Below are positions 54,443-63,303 of a DNA stretch of 64,000 nt, in pieces. A program made the position numbers and the translations under genes. Origin of the DNA: Halomonas sp. KAO (GTDB taxonomy: Bacteria; Pseudomonadota; Gammaproteobacteria; Pseudomonadales; Halomonadaceae); NCBI RefSeq assembly GCF_015595025.1, contig NZ_JADNRL010000026.1, positions 124,001 through 188,000 of the forward strand. Reading direction: 5' to 3'. Position 1 is the first letter of the stretch, and every line of letters starts with the position of its first letter. The notes beneath the pieces are model-generated. The model was given only the letters and a program-made list of their open reading frames with translations. It was not told where the DNA came from and made no database searches.

Positions 54443-56209
54443 ATGGCCCGCGCCCTTGACTCCCTGACCCCTCTATCGCTGGCGACGCCGGCACTGGCGC
54501 TGCTGCTGGCCGGCTGCCAGGCGTGGCCGCTAGACGATGGCGCGCCCCCGGTGATGGAGGACCCGCTGGTCGGTGCCCCGCCTATCGAGCAGGGCCTGGA
54601 TGCCGAGGGCCTGGCCGGCCTGATCACCGCGGAGCTGGCCGGCCAGCGCGGCGACTACCGGCGTGCCGCCGAGGGCTACCTCACAGCCAGCCAGCGCTAC
54701 CGCAGCGCCGGCCTGGCAGAGCGGGCGGCACTGGCCGCAAGCTTCGGCAATGAGCGCGAGCTGCTCGACCGTGCCGCCAGGGAGTGGCAGGGGCTGGCTC
54801 CCGACAGCGTCGCCCCGGCCCGGCTGCTGGCCGGCCTCGCCGTACAGCGCGGCGACTGGGATGAAGCGCTGCGCCAGCGACTGGCAGTGGTTCGAGAAGG
54901 CGGCGACAGCGAGATCTCTTCGCTGGTGGAGGCCGCCCTGGCCGCCAACGCCGACCCGGCCCCCCTGCTGGCCCGGCTGCGTGACCACCTGGACACGACC
55001 CCCGAGGATGCCCGCCGCCACGATGCCGAACTCGCCACCGCGATGCTCGAAGTGGCCGCCGGGGAGACCACCGCCGCCAGGAGACGCCTGGCGCGCCTCG
55101 ATGCCCGGGCGCCGGAGCTGCCGGCCCTGTGGCTGACCCGAGCCCGGCTGGCCCAGGAGGCGGACGACCCCCACGCCGCCCGTGCCGCCGCGCGCCGCGG
55201 CCTCGCGGTCTCGCCCGACGATGCGCGCTTCATCCTTCTGCTGGCGCAAAGCGAGCTGCGTCTGGGCAATGTCGCCGCCGCCGAGGTGCAGACCGAAGCC
55301 CTGCTCGAGAAGCACACCGGCGATAACGCACTGCGCATCGGCCTGGCGCGCCTCTATCTGGAGGAGGGACACCGAGAGCCGGCGCGTCGCCTGCTCCTGC
55401 CTCTGGCAGCGCTTCCCGAGCCCCCGGCCGAGGCGCTCCTGCTGCTGGGCGATATGTCCCGCGACGAAGGCGAGATCGACAACGCCCTGCTTTATTATCG
55501 TCAGGTGCCGGCAGAGGAGGCGTTCCTGCTCAGTCGTCTGCGTGCCGCCGAGATGCTGATGGAGAATGACCGACTGAACGATGCCCGCGCCTTCCTGCGC
55601 AGCGAGCGGCTGCGTCATGCCGACAGCCATAGCGACCTGGTCGCCCTGGAGGTGGAGCTGCTCGACCGAGAGGGGCTCGACGACGCGGCCGATGCCCTGC
55701 TCGACCGCGAACTGACACGCGCGCCTGCCGACGAGCAGCTGCTTTATCTGCGCGGCATGCGCGCCTGGGAAGCGGGTGACCTGGACGGCATGGAGCGTGA
55801 CCTCCGGCGCATCATCGAGCATAACCCCGATAGCGCCTTGGCACTCAATGCCCTGGGCTACACCCTCGTCGACCAGGGACCCAGGACACGCCTCGACGAG
55901 GCCCGCGAACTGATCGAGCGAGCCCATGCCCTCGACCCCGACAGCCCGGCAATCCTCGATAGCCTGGGTTGGGTGCACTACCGCGAAGGCGACCCGCAAG
56001 GCGCCCTGCCCTGGCTCGAGCGGGCCTATCGCGCCATGCCCGACCAGGAGATCGCCGCCCACCTGGCCGAGGTGCTATGGACCCTGGACAGACGCGACGA
56101 GGCCCGGGAGCTGGTCCGCGAGGTCCTCGAGCGCCTCGATGAGCACCCACAGATCGACGACCTGCTGCGCCGGATCCCCGAGCTGGCCCCCGCCGCCATA
56201 CCCAACTGA
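54443..56209 (+). CDS. TPR-repeat lipoprotein
   Basis: 588-residue outer-membrane-type lipoprotein: signal peptide with lipobox LLAGC (Cys25) followed by about a dozen degenerate tetratricopeptide repeats, clearest at the C-terminus (DSALALNALGYTLVDQ, DSPAILDSLGWVHYREGD). TPR domains mediate protein contacts; no specific function is established. Pseudomonads carry a similar gene between hemA and lolB. lolB follows 13 bp downstream. Confidence 0.88.
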   Translation: MARALDSLTPLSLATPALALLLAGCQAWPLDDGAPPVMEDPLVGAPPIEQGLDAEGLAGLITAELAGQRGDYRRAAEGYLTASQRYRSAGLAERAALAASFGNERELLDRAAREWQGLAPDSVAPARLLAGLAVQRGDWDEALRQRLAVVREGGDSEISSLVEAALAANADPAPLLARLRDHLDTTPEDARRHDAELATAMLEVAAGETTAARRRLARLDARAPELPALWLTRARLAQEADDPHAARAAARRGLAVSPDDARFILLLAQSELRLGNVAAAEVQTEALLEKHTGDNALRIGLARLYLEEGHREPARRLLLPLAALPEPPAEALLLLGDMSRDEGEIDNALLYYRQVPAEEAFLLSRLRAAEMLMENDRLNDARAFLRSERLRHADSHSDLVALEVELLDREGLDDAADALLDRELTRAPADEQLLYLRGMRAWEAGDLDGMERDLRRIIEHNPDSALALNALGYTLVDQGPRTRLDEARELIERAHALDPDSPAILDSLGWVHYREGDPQGALPWLERAYRAMPDQEIAAHLAEVLWTLDRRDEARELVREVLERLDEHPQIDDLLRRIPELAPAAIPN

Positions 56210-56222
56210 CCACGAGACCACC

Positions 56223-56840
56223 ATGCAACGTCACTACTCGCCGCTTGTCATCGCCACCCTGCTGCTGACTCTGGTCGCCGGCTGTGCACGCCAGGCACCA
56301 CTCCCCGAAGGGCAGCGCACCTCGGGGCAGTGGCAGTCCCAGCAGCAGCGCCTCGAGTCATTGGATACCTGGAGGCTGGCCGGCAAGGCCGGGCTGCGCA
56401 CTCCCGAGGACTCCACCAGCGCCAATCTCGACTGGAGCCAGCACCCCCACTACTACCGACTGCTGATCAGCGGGCCCTTCGGCAGCGGCCGCAGCACCCT
56501 GGAGGGGCGCGAGGGGCGCTTCTCGATGACCACCTCGGAGGGACGCTTCGAGGCCGAAACCCCCGAGGCGCTGATGGAGCAGCAGCTGGGCTGGTCGCTG
56601 CCGCTCGGCGCCCTGTCCGACTGGGTGCGTGGCCTGCCGGGTGACGGTCACCCCTATCGACTCGAGAAGGACGAGCTGGGGTTCCCGGCTCGACTACGAC
56701 AGGCCGGCTGGGAGATCGACTACCGAGACTGGACCCATACCGACGACCTGTGGCTGCCACGCCGGCTGGTAATGCACTACGGGGATCTGCGCGTCACCCT
56801 GGTGATCAACGAGTGGCGCCCGGTGATCGACGATGCCTGA
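56223..56840 (+). CDS. lolB: Outer-membrane lipoprotein receptor LolB
   Basis: 205-residue lipoprotein that receives lipoproteins from LolA and inserts them into the outer membrane. Lipobox LVAGC (Cys20) ends the signal peptide; the rest has the LolB beta-barrel pattern (DTWRLAGKAGLRTP, RLLISGPFGSGRSTLEG, LQVT-like DLRVTLVINEWRP). ATG 56223 is the only sensible start; the longer frame overlaps the TPR gene. It overlaps ispE by 8 bp. Confidence 0.94.
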   Translation: MQRHYSPLVIATLLLTLVAGCARQAPLPEGQRTSGQWQSQQQRLESLDTWRLAGKAGLRTPEDSTSANLDWSQHPHYYRLLISGPFGSGRSTLEGREGRFSMTTSEGRFEAETPEALMEQQLGWSLPLGALSDWVRGLPGDGHPYRLEKDELGFPARLRQAGWEIDYRDWTHTDDLWLPRRLVMHYGDLRVTLVINEWRPVIDDA

Positions 56841-57702
56841 ACACAGCGCCCAAGGCGCGAGCCTTCGCCTGCCCGCCCCCGCCAAGCTCAACCGCATGCT
56901 GCATATCACCGGCCGCCGCCCCGACGGCTACCACGAGCTGCAGACGCTGTTTCAGTTCCTCGATCATGATGACACCCTGGAGTTCACCCTGCGCCAAGAT
57001 GGCGAGATCCATCTGACGCCCGACATTGCCGGTGTCCCCCATGATCAGAACCTGATCGTGCGCGCGGCACGCCTGCTACAGGAGCGGAGCGACTGCCCCC
57101 TGGGCGCCGACATTCATCTCGAGAAGCGGCTGCCCATGGGAGGTGGCCTGGGCGGTGGCAGCTCGGATGCCGCCACCACCCTGCTCGGCCTCGATGCCCT
57201 CTGGGGCCTGGGGCTGTCGCTCGACAGTCTCGCCGAACTGGGCCTGACCCTGGGCGCCGATGTTCCAGTCTTCGTGCACGGCCACGCCGCCTGGGCCGAA
57301 GGCGTCGGCGAACGCCTCACCCCGGTGGATCTCGACACGCCCTGGTTCGTGGTGGTTCACCCCGGCATCGAGGTGGCGACACCGGCAGTCTTCAAGGCTC
57401 CCGAATTGACACGCCACACCCCCCCTATTACCATGGCGCGCGCCCTGCAGGGGGGAGCGTCCAGTTGGCGCAACGACTGCGAGGCAACAGTCAGGTCGCT
57501 CTATCCAGCGGTATCCTCGGCATTGGACTGGCTGGCTCGACGTGCCCCCAGCATGCTGACCGGCACCGGTGCCTGCGTCTTCGCCCGTCTGGCAGACGAA
57601 CAGGAAGCCGACCGGTTGCTGGATGAGATCGATGGCCGCTGGCAAGCCTTCAAGGCCCGCGGCTTGAACCGTTCTCCGCTGCATGACGTTCTGGATCGCT
57701 GA
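56833..57702 (+). CDS. ispE: 4-diphosphocytidyl-2-C-methyl-D-erythritol kinase
   Basis: 289-residue GHMP-family kinase of the MEP isoprenoid pathway. The substrate segment PAPAKLNRMLHITGRRPDGYHEL and the ATP loop PMGGGLGGGSSDAAT are present, as is GADVPVFVHG. In many gammaproteobacteria a tRNA-Gln gene separates ispE from prs; here only 53 bp lie between them and no tRNA is present. Confidence 0.96.
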   Translation: MPEHSAQGASLRLPAPAKLNRMLHITGRRPDGYHELQTLFQFLDHDDTLEFTLRQDGEIHLTPDIAGVPHDQNLIVRAARLLQERSDCPLGADIHLEKRLPMGGGLGGGSSDAATTLLGLDALWGLGLSLDSLAELGLTLGADVPVFVHGHAAWAEGVGERLTPVDLDTPWFVVVHPGIEVATPAVFKAPELTRHTPPITMARALQGGASSWRNDCEATVRSLYPAVSSALDWLARRAPSMLTGTGACVFARLADEQEADRLLDEIDGRWQAFKARGLNRSPLHDVLDR

Positions 57703-57755
57703 TCACAGACGATCCTTCCCCCCGATGACCCAACACACTGCATAGGTGGCTGCGC

Positions 57756-58697
57756 GTGTCAAAATTGATGGTTTTCGCCGGGAATGCCAATCCCGAACTC
57801 GCCCGCAAGATCGCCGAGAGTCTGGACACCCGCCAGGGCAATGCCACGGTCGGCCAGTTCAGCGACGGCGAGATAGCGGTTGAGATCAACGAGAACGTGC
57901 GCGGCAAGGACGTGTTCGTTCTGCAGTCCACCTGTGCGCCGACCAATGAGAACCTGATGGAGCTGATCCTGATGATAGATGCCCTGCGCCGGGCCTCTGC
58001 ATCGCGGATCACCGCTGTGGTGCCCTACTTCGGCTATGCCCGTCAGGACCGTCGCGTGCGCTCCGCCCGTGTGCCGATCTCGGCCAAGATCGTCGCCGAC
58101 ATGATGGTCAAGGCCGGCGTCGACCGTGTCATGACCATGGACCTCCACGCCGACCAGATCCAGGGCTTCTTCGACGTGCCGGTCGACAACGTCTACGGCT
58201 CGCCGATCCTGCTCGATGACATCGAGCGTCAGAACTACGAGAACCTGGTGGTGGTCTCTCCTGACGTCGGCGGCGTGGTGCGTGCCCGCGCCATCGCCAA
58301 GCAGCTCAATGCCGATCTTGCCATCATCGACAAGCGTCGCCCCGCGGCCAACCAGGCCCAGGTGATGCACATCATCGGCGAGATCGAAGGACGCAACTGC
58401 GTCGTGGTAGATGACATGATCGATACCGCCGGCACCCTATGCAAGGCCGGCGAAGCGCTCAAGGATCACGGCGCCGAGCGCGTGGTGGCCTACGCTACCC
58501 ACCCCATTCTCTCGGGACCGGCGGTGGACAATATCGTCGGTTCGGTGCTCGACGAGGTCGTCGTCGCCGATACCATTCCGCTCTCCGAGACGGCGTGCCG
58601 CAGCGGCAGGATCCGCCAGCTGAGCGTCGCCGGCCTGATCGCCGAGGCGATCCGTCGGGTGAGCAACGAGGAATCCGTCAGCGCCATGTTCCACTGA
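57756..58697 (+). CDS. prs: Ribose-phosphate pyrophosphokinase
   Basis: 313-residue PRPP synthase, making phosphoribosyl pyrophosphate from ribose-5-phosphate and ATP for nucleotide, NAD, His and Trp synthesis. The ATP loop ([10 protein letters not shown]), flexible loop and PRPP loop ([11 protein letters not shown]) are intact. The start is GTG 57756 with AGGTGG upstream; ATG 57768 would trim four residues. The stop lies in a 14-bp imperfect tandem duplication. Confidence 0.96.
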   Translation: MSKLMVFAGNANPELARKIAESLDTRQGNATVGQFSDGEIAVEINENVRGKDVFVLQSTCAPTNENLMELILMIDALRRASASRITAVVPYFGYARQDRRVRSARVPISAKIVADMMVKAGVDRVMTMDLHADQIQGFFDVPVDNVYGSPILLDDIERQNYENLVVVSPDVGGVVRARAIAKQLNADLAIIDKRRPAANQAQVMHIIGEIEGRNCVVVDDMIDTAGTLCKAGEALKDHGAERVVAYATHPILSGPAVDNIVGSVLDEVVVADTIPLSETACRSGRIRQLSVAGLIAEAIRRVSNEESVSAMFH

Positions 58698-58826
58698 GAG
58701 AGCTCCACTGAAGGAGCTCCACCTCGGCACGACAGGCGCCGGAAAGCGCCCTTCGGGGCACCCGGAAGTGTCAGGGCTCTGGTCGCGGTCCCTGTCGCTT
58801 TCCTACTTCAAGCAAGAGGCAATTCC

Positions 58827-59474
58827 ATGTCCGATTTTATTCTTAATGCCAGCGTTCGTAACGACCTGGGGAAAGGTGCGAGCCGCCGCCTGCGTCGTGC
58901 GAACGAGCAGGTTCCCGCCATCATCTATGGTGGCGAGAAGGAGCCACAGCCGATCTCCGTCGAGAAGGCCGCCTTCTACAAGGCGATCGAGGAGGAGGTG
59001 TTCTTCTCCTCCATCATCAACCTGGTCGTCGACGGCAAGAGCGAGCAGGTCGTGGTACGCGACCTGCAGCGTCACCCCTTCAAGCCGCTGATCACCCACG
59101 CCGACTTCCTGCGTGTGGCAGCCAACCAGGAGTTCACCACCCGTGTGCCGCTGCACCTCGCCGGTGAAGAAGCCTGTGTGGGCATCAAGGACCAGGACGG
59201 CGAGCTCCATCAGCTGGCTTCCGACGTCGAGATCAGCTGTCTGCCCAAGGACCTGCCCGACTACCTGGAGTTCGATATCAGCGATCTCGAGGTAGGTGCC
59301 ATCAAGCACCTCTCCGACCTGAGCCTGCCGGCCGGCGTCACCATCCCGGCACTGGCGCTGGGCGAAGACCACGACGGTCCGATCCTGAGCATCGTCAAGG
59401 CCAAGGTGCGCTCCGCGGGTGATGACGCGGAAGATGCCGAAGGCGGCGAAGAAGGCGAGCAGGGCGAGGAGTAA
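58827..59474 (+). CDS. rplY: 50S ribosomal protein L25 (CTC form)
   Basis: 215-residue long-form L25/Ctc protein: an N-terminal 5S rRNA-binding L25 domain (about residues 1-95), a C-terminal TL5/CTC beta domain (about 100-190) and a strongly acidic tail ([17 protein letters not shown], residues 199-215). Order prs-rplY-pth-ychF matches Pseudomonas. A GC stem (59489-59511) and a classical terminator follow the gene. Confidence 0.95.
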   Translation: MSDFILNASVRNDLGKGASRRLRRANEQVPAIIYGGEKEPQPISVEKAAFYKAIEEEVFFSSIINLVVDGKSEQVVVRDLQRHPFKPLITHADFLRVAANQEFTTRVPLHLAGEEACVGIKDQDGELHQLASDVEISCLPKDLPDYLEFDISDLEVGAIKHLSDLSLPAGVTIPALALGEDHDGPILSIVKAKVRSAGDDAEDAEGGEEGEQGEE

Positions 59475-59521
59475 TCCTTACCCGCTCCGGGGCCGCGCCA
59501 GACGCGGCCCCTCTGCTGATG

Positions 59522-59550
59522 ATCAAGCGCCCCGGCGCTTGATTTTTTTT
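59522..59550 (+). terminator. Rho-independent terminator/attenuator between rplY and pth
   Basis: ATCAAGCGCC/GGCGCTTGAT stem with a CC centre, followed by eight T residues (59543-59550). The pth ribosome site GGAGG starts at the very next base. A second 9-bp stem, GGGGCCGCG/CGCGGCCCC, lies just upstream (59489-59511). Confidence 0.9.
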
Positions 59551-59561
59551 GGAGGTGACAC

Positions 59562-60152
59562 ATGAGTCAGGTCAGAGCGATCATCGGGCTGGGCAATCCC
59601 GGCGCCGACTACGAGGCCACCCGCCATAATGCCGGGGCCTGGCTGGTGGAGGCCCTGGCGCGCCGCGCCGGCGGCGAGCTGCGCGCCGACCGCAAGTTCC
59701 TGGGCCTGCATGCCAGGGTCCAGTTCGAGGGGCGTGATCTCCATCTGCTCAACCCCACCACCTTCATGAACCGCAGCGGCGGTGCGGTGGCGGCCCTCTG
59801 TCAATTCTACAAGCTGGCACCCGATGAGCTGCTGGTCGTTCATGACGAGCTCGACCTGCCGCCGGGCAGTGCCCGGCTCAAGACCGGCGGTGGCCATGGC
59901 GGCCATAACGGCCTGCGCGATATCATCAGCGCCCTGGGCAACACACGGGACTTCCACCGCCTGCGCCTCGGCATCGGCCACCCCGGCGACTCGCGCCAGG
60001 TCACGAACTACGTGCTGGGCCGCCCCGGAAAGGCCGAGCATGTCGCCATCGAGGCCGCCATCGACGAGAGCCTGGCCACCCTGCCCGATGCCATCGACGG
60101 TCACTGGACCAAGGCCATGAACCGGCTGCACAGCTTTTCAGCCGCCGGCTGA
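59562..60152 (+). CDS. pth: Peptidyl-tRNA hydrolase
   Basis: 196-residue enzyme that frees tRNA from stalled peptidyl-tRNA. The catalytic base is His22 (ATRHNAGAW), with PTTFMNRSG and DELDLPPGSARLKTGGGHGGHNG as family motifs. GGAGG at 59551-59555 fixes ATG 59562. It is separated from rplY by a strong terminator, so it depends on read-through or on a promoter that I cannot identify. Confidence 0.96.
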   Translation: MSQVRAIIGLGNPGADYEATRHNAGAWLVEALARRAGGELRADRKFLGLHARVQFEGRDLHLLNPTTFMNRSGGAVAALCQFYKLAPDELLVVHDELDLPPGSARLKTGGGHGGHNGLRDIISALGNTRDFHRLRLGIGHPGDSRQVTNYVLGRPGKAEHVAIEAAIDESLATLPDAIDGHWTKAMNRLHSFSAAG

Positions 60153-60303
60153 CAGGCCAGCCATAGGCTGAGGGTACACGCTGTCAGTCTCCCCTTTGTC
60201 GGCCGGAAGGGCTTTCTTACGGCTGACCGCTTATGGCTTACCGCTCGGTCGAGTAGAATACTCGCTACTTTTCACTCGCGTACACGCTTTCCAGGATGAT
60301 CCC

Positions 60304-61395
60304 ATGGGTTTCAACTGCGGTATCGTCGGCCTGCCGAATGTCGGCAAGTCGACCCTCTTCAATGCGTTGACCAAGTCCGGCATCGACGCCGAGAACTTCC
60401 CCTTCTGCACCATCGAGCCCAACGTGGGCATCGTGCCGATGCCCGACCCGCGACTCGACAAGCTGGCGGAGATCGTCAAGCCGCAGAAGGTGCTGCCGAC
60501 CACGATGGAGTTCGTCGATATCGCCGGCCTGGTCGCCGGGGCCTCCAAGGGCGAGGGTCTTGGCAACAAGTTCCTGGCCAATATCCGCGAGACCCAGGCC
60601 ATCGCCCATGTGGTGCGCTGCTTCGATAACGACAACGTGATCCATGTCGCCAACCAGGTCGACCCGCGTGCCGATATCGAGATCATCAACATGGAGCTCG
60701 CGCTGGCCGACCTCGACACCGTGGAGCGCGCCATCCAGCGCCTGGTCCGCGTGGCCAAGGGCGGTGACAAGGAGGCCATCGCCACCAAGGCGATCCTCGA
60801 GCGCATCCAGCCCCACCTGGCCGAGGGCATGCCGCTGAGAAGCTTCGGGCTGGACGAGGAGGAGCAGCATCAGCTCAAGGGCTTCGGCTTCCTGACCCTC
60901 AAGCCCACCATGTACATCGCCAACGTCAACGAGGACGGCTTCGAGTCCAACCCCTACCTGGACGTGGTCCGCGACATCGCGGCAGAGGAAGGGGCCGTGG
61001 TGGTACCGGTGTGCAACCAGCTCGAGGCCGAGATCGCCGAGCTGGACAACGAGGAGCGCGCCATGTTCCTCGACGAGATGGGCATGGAAGAGCCCGGTCT
61101 CGATCGCGTCATCCGTGCCGGCTACGCCCTCCTCGGTCTGCAGACCTACTTCACCGCCGGAGTGAAGGAGGTGCGCGCCTGGACCGTGAAGGTGGGTGCC
61201 ACCGCCCCCGAGGCCGCCGGCGTGATCCACACCGATTTCCAGAAGGGCTTCATCCGCGCCGAGGTCGTCGCCTACGAGGACTTCGTCACGCTGGGTGGCG
61301 AGCAGGGTGCCAAGGACGCCGGCAAGTGGCGACTGGAGGGCAAGGAGTACATCGTCAAGGATGGCGACGTGATCCACTTCCGTTTCAACGTCTAA
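60304..61395 (+). CDS. ychF: Ribosome-binding ATPase YchF
   Basis: 363-residue OBG-family P-loop protein (YchF/Ola1), exactly the E. coli length. G1 [20 protein letters not shown] in G3, and a NVNED segment in place of NKxD, the change linked to ATP preference; a C-terminal TGS domain follows. It binds 70S ribosomes and is implicated in redox and translation stress. ATG 60304 is chosen; the in-frame extension to 60196 is intergenic. Confidence 0.96.
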   Translation: MGFNCGIVGLPNVGKSTLFNALTKSGIDAENFPFCTIEPNVGIVPMPDPRLDKLAEIVKPQKVLPTTMEFVDIAGLVAGASKGEGLGNKFLANIRETQAIAHVVRCFDNDNVIHVANQVDPRADIEIINMELALADLDTVERAIQRLVRVAKGGDKEAIATKAILERIQPHLAEGMPLRSFGLDEEEQHQLKGFGFLTLKPTMYIANVNEDGFESNPYLDVVRDIAAEEGAVVVPVCNQLEAEIAELDNEERAMFLDEMGMEEPGLDRVIRAGYALLGLQTYFTAGVKEVRAWTVKVGATAPEAAGVIHTDFQKGFIRAEVVAYEDFVTLGGEQGAKDAGKWRLEGKEYIVKDGDVIHFRFNV

Positions 61396-61426
61396 CGTTT
61401 CACCGCCCAAGTCCACGCTCGACGCC

Positions 61427-61457
61427 AGTCGCCCCCGGCACACCACCGGGGGCGACT
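61427..61457 (+). terminator. Hairpin terminator of ychF
   Basis: Perfect 12-bp stem AGTCGCCCCCGG/CCGGGGGCGACT with a 7-nt loop, 31 bp past the ychF stop. The T tract is weak. Confidence 0.75.
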
Positions 61458-61556
61458 GCGTTGAGGGGACGTGAATCCTTGTCGAGGGGGGACTCCCCCG
61501 CCCGGCCGCGTGCATGCCACAATGGAGGCATCAGCCCGATGAAAAGGAGAGCCGCC

Positions 61557-61958
61557 ATGCCCCTGAAGACCGACAAGCCCGACGCCGAATGGCGCGAGAC
61601 GCTTACCCCGGAACAGTACCGCGTCACCCGTGAGAAGGGTACCGAGCCTCCCTTCAGCGGCGACTACCAGGTCACCGACGAGCACGGCATCTACCACTGT
61701 GTCTGCTGCAACGCGCCACTGTTCGAGAACGAGCACAAGTTCGACGCCGGCTGTGGTTGGCCGAGCTTCGACCGTCCCATGACCCCTTCCTGCGTGGAGG
61801 AGCACGTCGACACCTCCCACGGCATGCGCCGCACCGAGGTCACCTGCGCGCGCTGCAGCGCCCATCTCGGGCACGTCTTCCCCGACGGCCCGCGCGATAC
61901 CACCGGCCTGCGCTACTGCATCAACTCCGTGGCGCTCGACTTCCACGCCGGCGAGTAG
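61557..61958 (+). CDS. msrB: Peptide-methionine (R)-S-oxide reductase MsrB
   Basis: 133-residue repair enzyme reducing methionine-R-sulfoxide in proteins. Zinc cysteines are in the CVCC and CARC pairs, the fold motif is CGWPSFDRP, and the catalytic cysteine is in [15 protein letters not shown] at 61545-61549 favours ATG 61557; ATG 61539 is an alternative. It stands alone between a terminator and a repeat-rich gap. Confidence 0.95.
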   Translation: MPLKTDKPDAEWRETLTPEQYRVTREKGTEPPFSGDYQVTDEHGIYHCVCCNAPLFENEHKFDAGCGWPSFDRPMTPSCVEEHVDTSHGMRRTEVTCARCSAHLGHVFPDGPRDTTGLRYCINSVALDFHAGE

Positions 61959-62305
61959 GCCGCGCAATCGGCCCGGGTGCCCCCAGCAGTATCGCAGTTA
62001 CTGACAAGATGACAGTGAAAGGCGCCGGGGGCAGGTCGGAGAGGGAGTCCGAGGACCAGGGGTGAGGAGCACTGCTCCGAACGGGCTGGCCATGGATGGC
62101 CAGCACCGGACCTGCAAGCGGAGCGGGGCGCGAGAGCGCTGCAGGGCCGAGGTAGCCTACAGGGAAGTACTCGTAGCGCCCCCTCGACGGCCTGTCGCCG
62201 GAACAGCCTTGAGCGGGGCTGCCATCTGCGATGACCCAGGGGGCCCCTGACTGGGCCGTGTATCTGCTAACATGGGCGGCCGATTTCTACAGGCAGGAGA
62301 GGCCC
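61959..62305. repeat. Palindrome-rich intergenic repeat region
   Basis: A 347-bp gap with no convincing gene. It holds a GGAGC/GCTCC hairpin (62066-62078), a palindrome GCTGGCCAT-GG-ATGGCCAGC (62085-62104) and CTACAGGGAAGTACTCGTAG (62158-62177), followed by a GC-rich block at 62173-62199. The sequence style, ATGGATGG then CTACAGGGAxGTA, is like dispersed intergenic repeats I recall from other gammaproteobacteria. Parts of the GC-rich block recur at 2830-2842 and 34193-34207 in this window. A 62-codon reading frame at 62062-62250 looks spurious. The ylqF ribosome site lies at the end. Confidence 0.55.
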
Positions 62306-63268
62306 ATGCTCGGCTGGTACCCGGGACACATGCACAAGGCGCGGCGCCAGATCACCGAGGCGCTGCCGGAGGTCGACGTGGTGGTCGAGGTCCTCGACGC
62401 CCGCCTGCCCTACTCCAGCGCCAACCCCATGCTGGCGGAGCTGACGCGCCACAAGCCGGTGCTCAAGATCCTCTCCCGGGCCGACCTGGCCGACCCGGAG
62501 CGAACCCGGGAGTGGACCGCCCACTTCGACGCCCAGCCCGATATGCGAGCGCTCGCCGTGACCACCACCAGGGTCAAGGAGCTCAAGCGTATCCCCAGGC
62601 TCTGCCATGAGCTTGCCGGCCAGATTCGCGCCGACCGAGACGTGCGCGTGATGGTGATGGGCATCCCCAATGTCGGCAAGTCGACCCTGATCAATGGCCT
62701 GGCCGGCAAGAGCATCGCCAGGACCGGCAATGAGCCCGCGGTGACCAAGCGCCAGCAGAAGGTTCGCATCAACGGGCGCGTCGCCCTTATCGACACCCCC
62801 GGGGTCCTCTGGCCCAAGATCGAGGACCAGGCCAGCGCCTACCGCCTGGCGGCCAGCGGTGCCATCCGTGACACTGCCATCGACTACGTGGATGTCGCCA
62901 TGGTCACCGCCGCCGAACTGGCCAGGCGCTACCCCGAGGCCATCACGGCACGCTACCGACTCAAGGCGCTGCCCGGCTACCAGGCCAACCCCGATGCCGA
63001 CCGGGTGGAGGCCGACGGTCCGGCACGAGTGGACCTGCTCGCCGTGGCCGGGTTCGACGGTCATGCGATCCTGGCCGAGATCGCCGCCAAGCGCGGTGGC
63101 CTGCGTCCCGGCGGTGAAGTGGACCTGCACCGTGGCGCCGAGGTGCTGCTGCATGAGCTGCGCGACGGCAAGCTCGGTCGCCTGACCCTGGAGGCCCCGG
63201 ATGATATCCCGCTCGAACCCGCCCTGGAGCCGGACGGCGACGATGACGCCGATCCAGACACCCTCTAA
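62306..63268 (+). CDS. YlqF/RbgA-type circularly permuted ribosome-assembly GTPase
   Basis: 320-residue YlqF-family GTPase with permuted motif order G4-G5-G1-G2-G3: G4-like LSRAD (57-60), G1 [13 protein letters not shown]3 DTPGVLW, then a C-terminal RNA-binding helical domain and an acidic tail (DGDDDADPDTL). In Bacillus RbgA acts late in 50S assembly. The canonical G4 NKxD reads Ser57-Arg58-Ala-Asp60. ATG 62306 (MLGWYPGHMHKARR) has CAGGAGAGG upstream and is the family-typical start. Confidence 0.88.
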   Translation: MLGWYPGHMHKARRQITEALPEVDVVVEVLDARLPYSSANPMLAELTRHKPVLKILSRADLADPERTREWTAHFDAQPDMRALAVTTTRVKELKRIPRLCHELAGQIRADRDVRVMVMGIPNVGKSTLINGLAGKSIARTGNEPAVTKRQQKVRINGRVALIDTPGVLWPKIEDQASAYRLAASGAIRDTAIDYVDVAMVTAAELARRYPEAITARYRLKALPGYQANPDADRVEADGPARVDLLAVAGFDGHAILAEIAAKRGGLRPGGEVDLHRGAEVLLHELRDGKLGRLTLEAPDDIPLEPALEPDGDDDADPDTL

Positions 63269-63303
63269 TCCTATCGCCCTCGCCGACCAGGACACCGAAC
63301 GAC

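Noticed and set aside
57703..57755. Expected tRNA-Gln between ispE and prs
   Set aside because: The gap is only 53 bp and contains no cloverleaf.
62062..62250. 62-codon frame in the gap before ylqF
   Set aside because: It runs through hairpins of the intergenic repeat, has no convincing ribosome site and resembles spurious calls made over such repeats.
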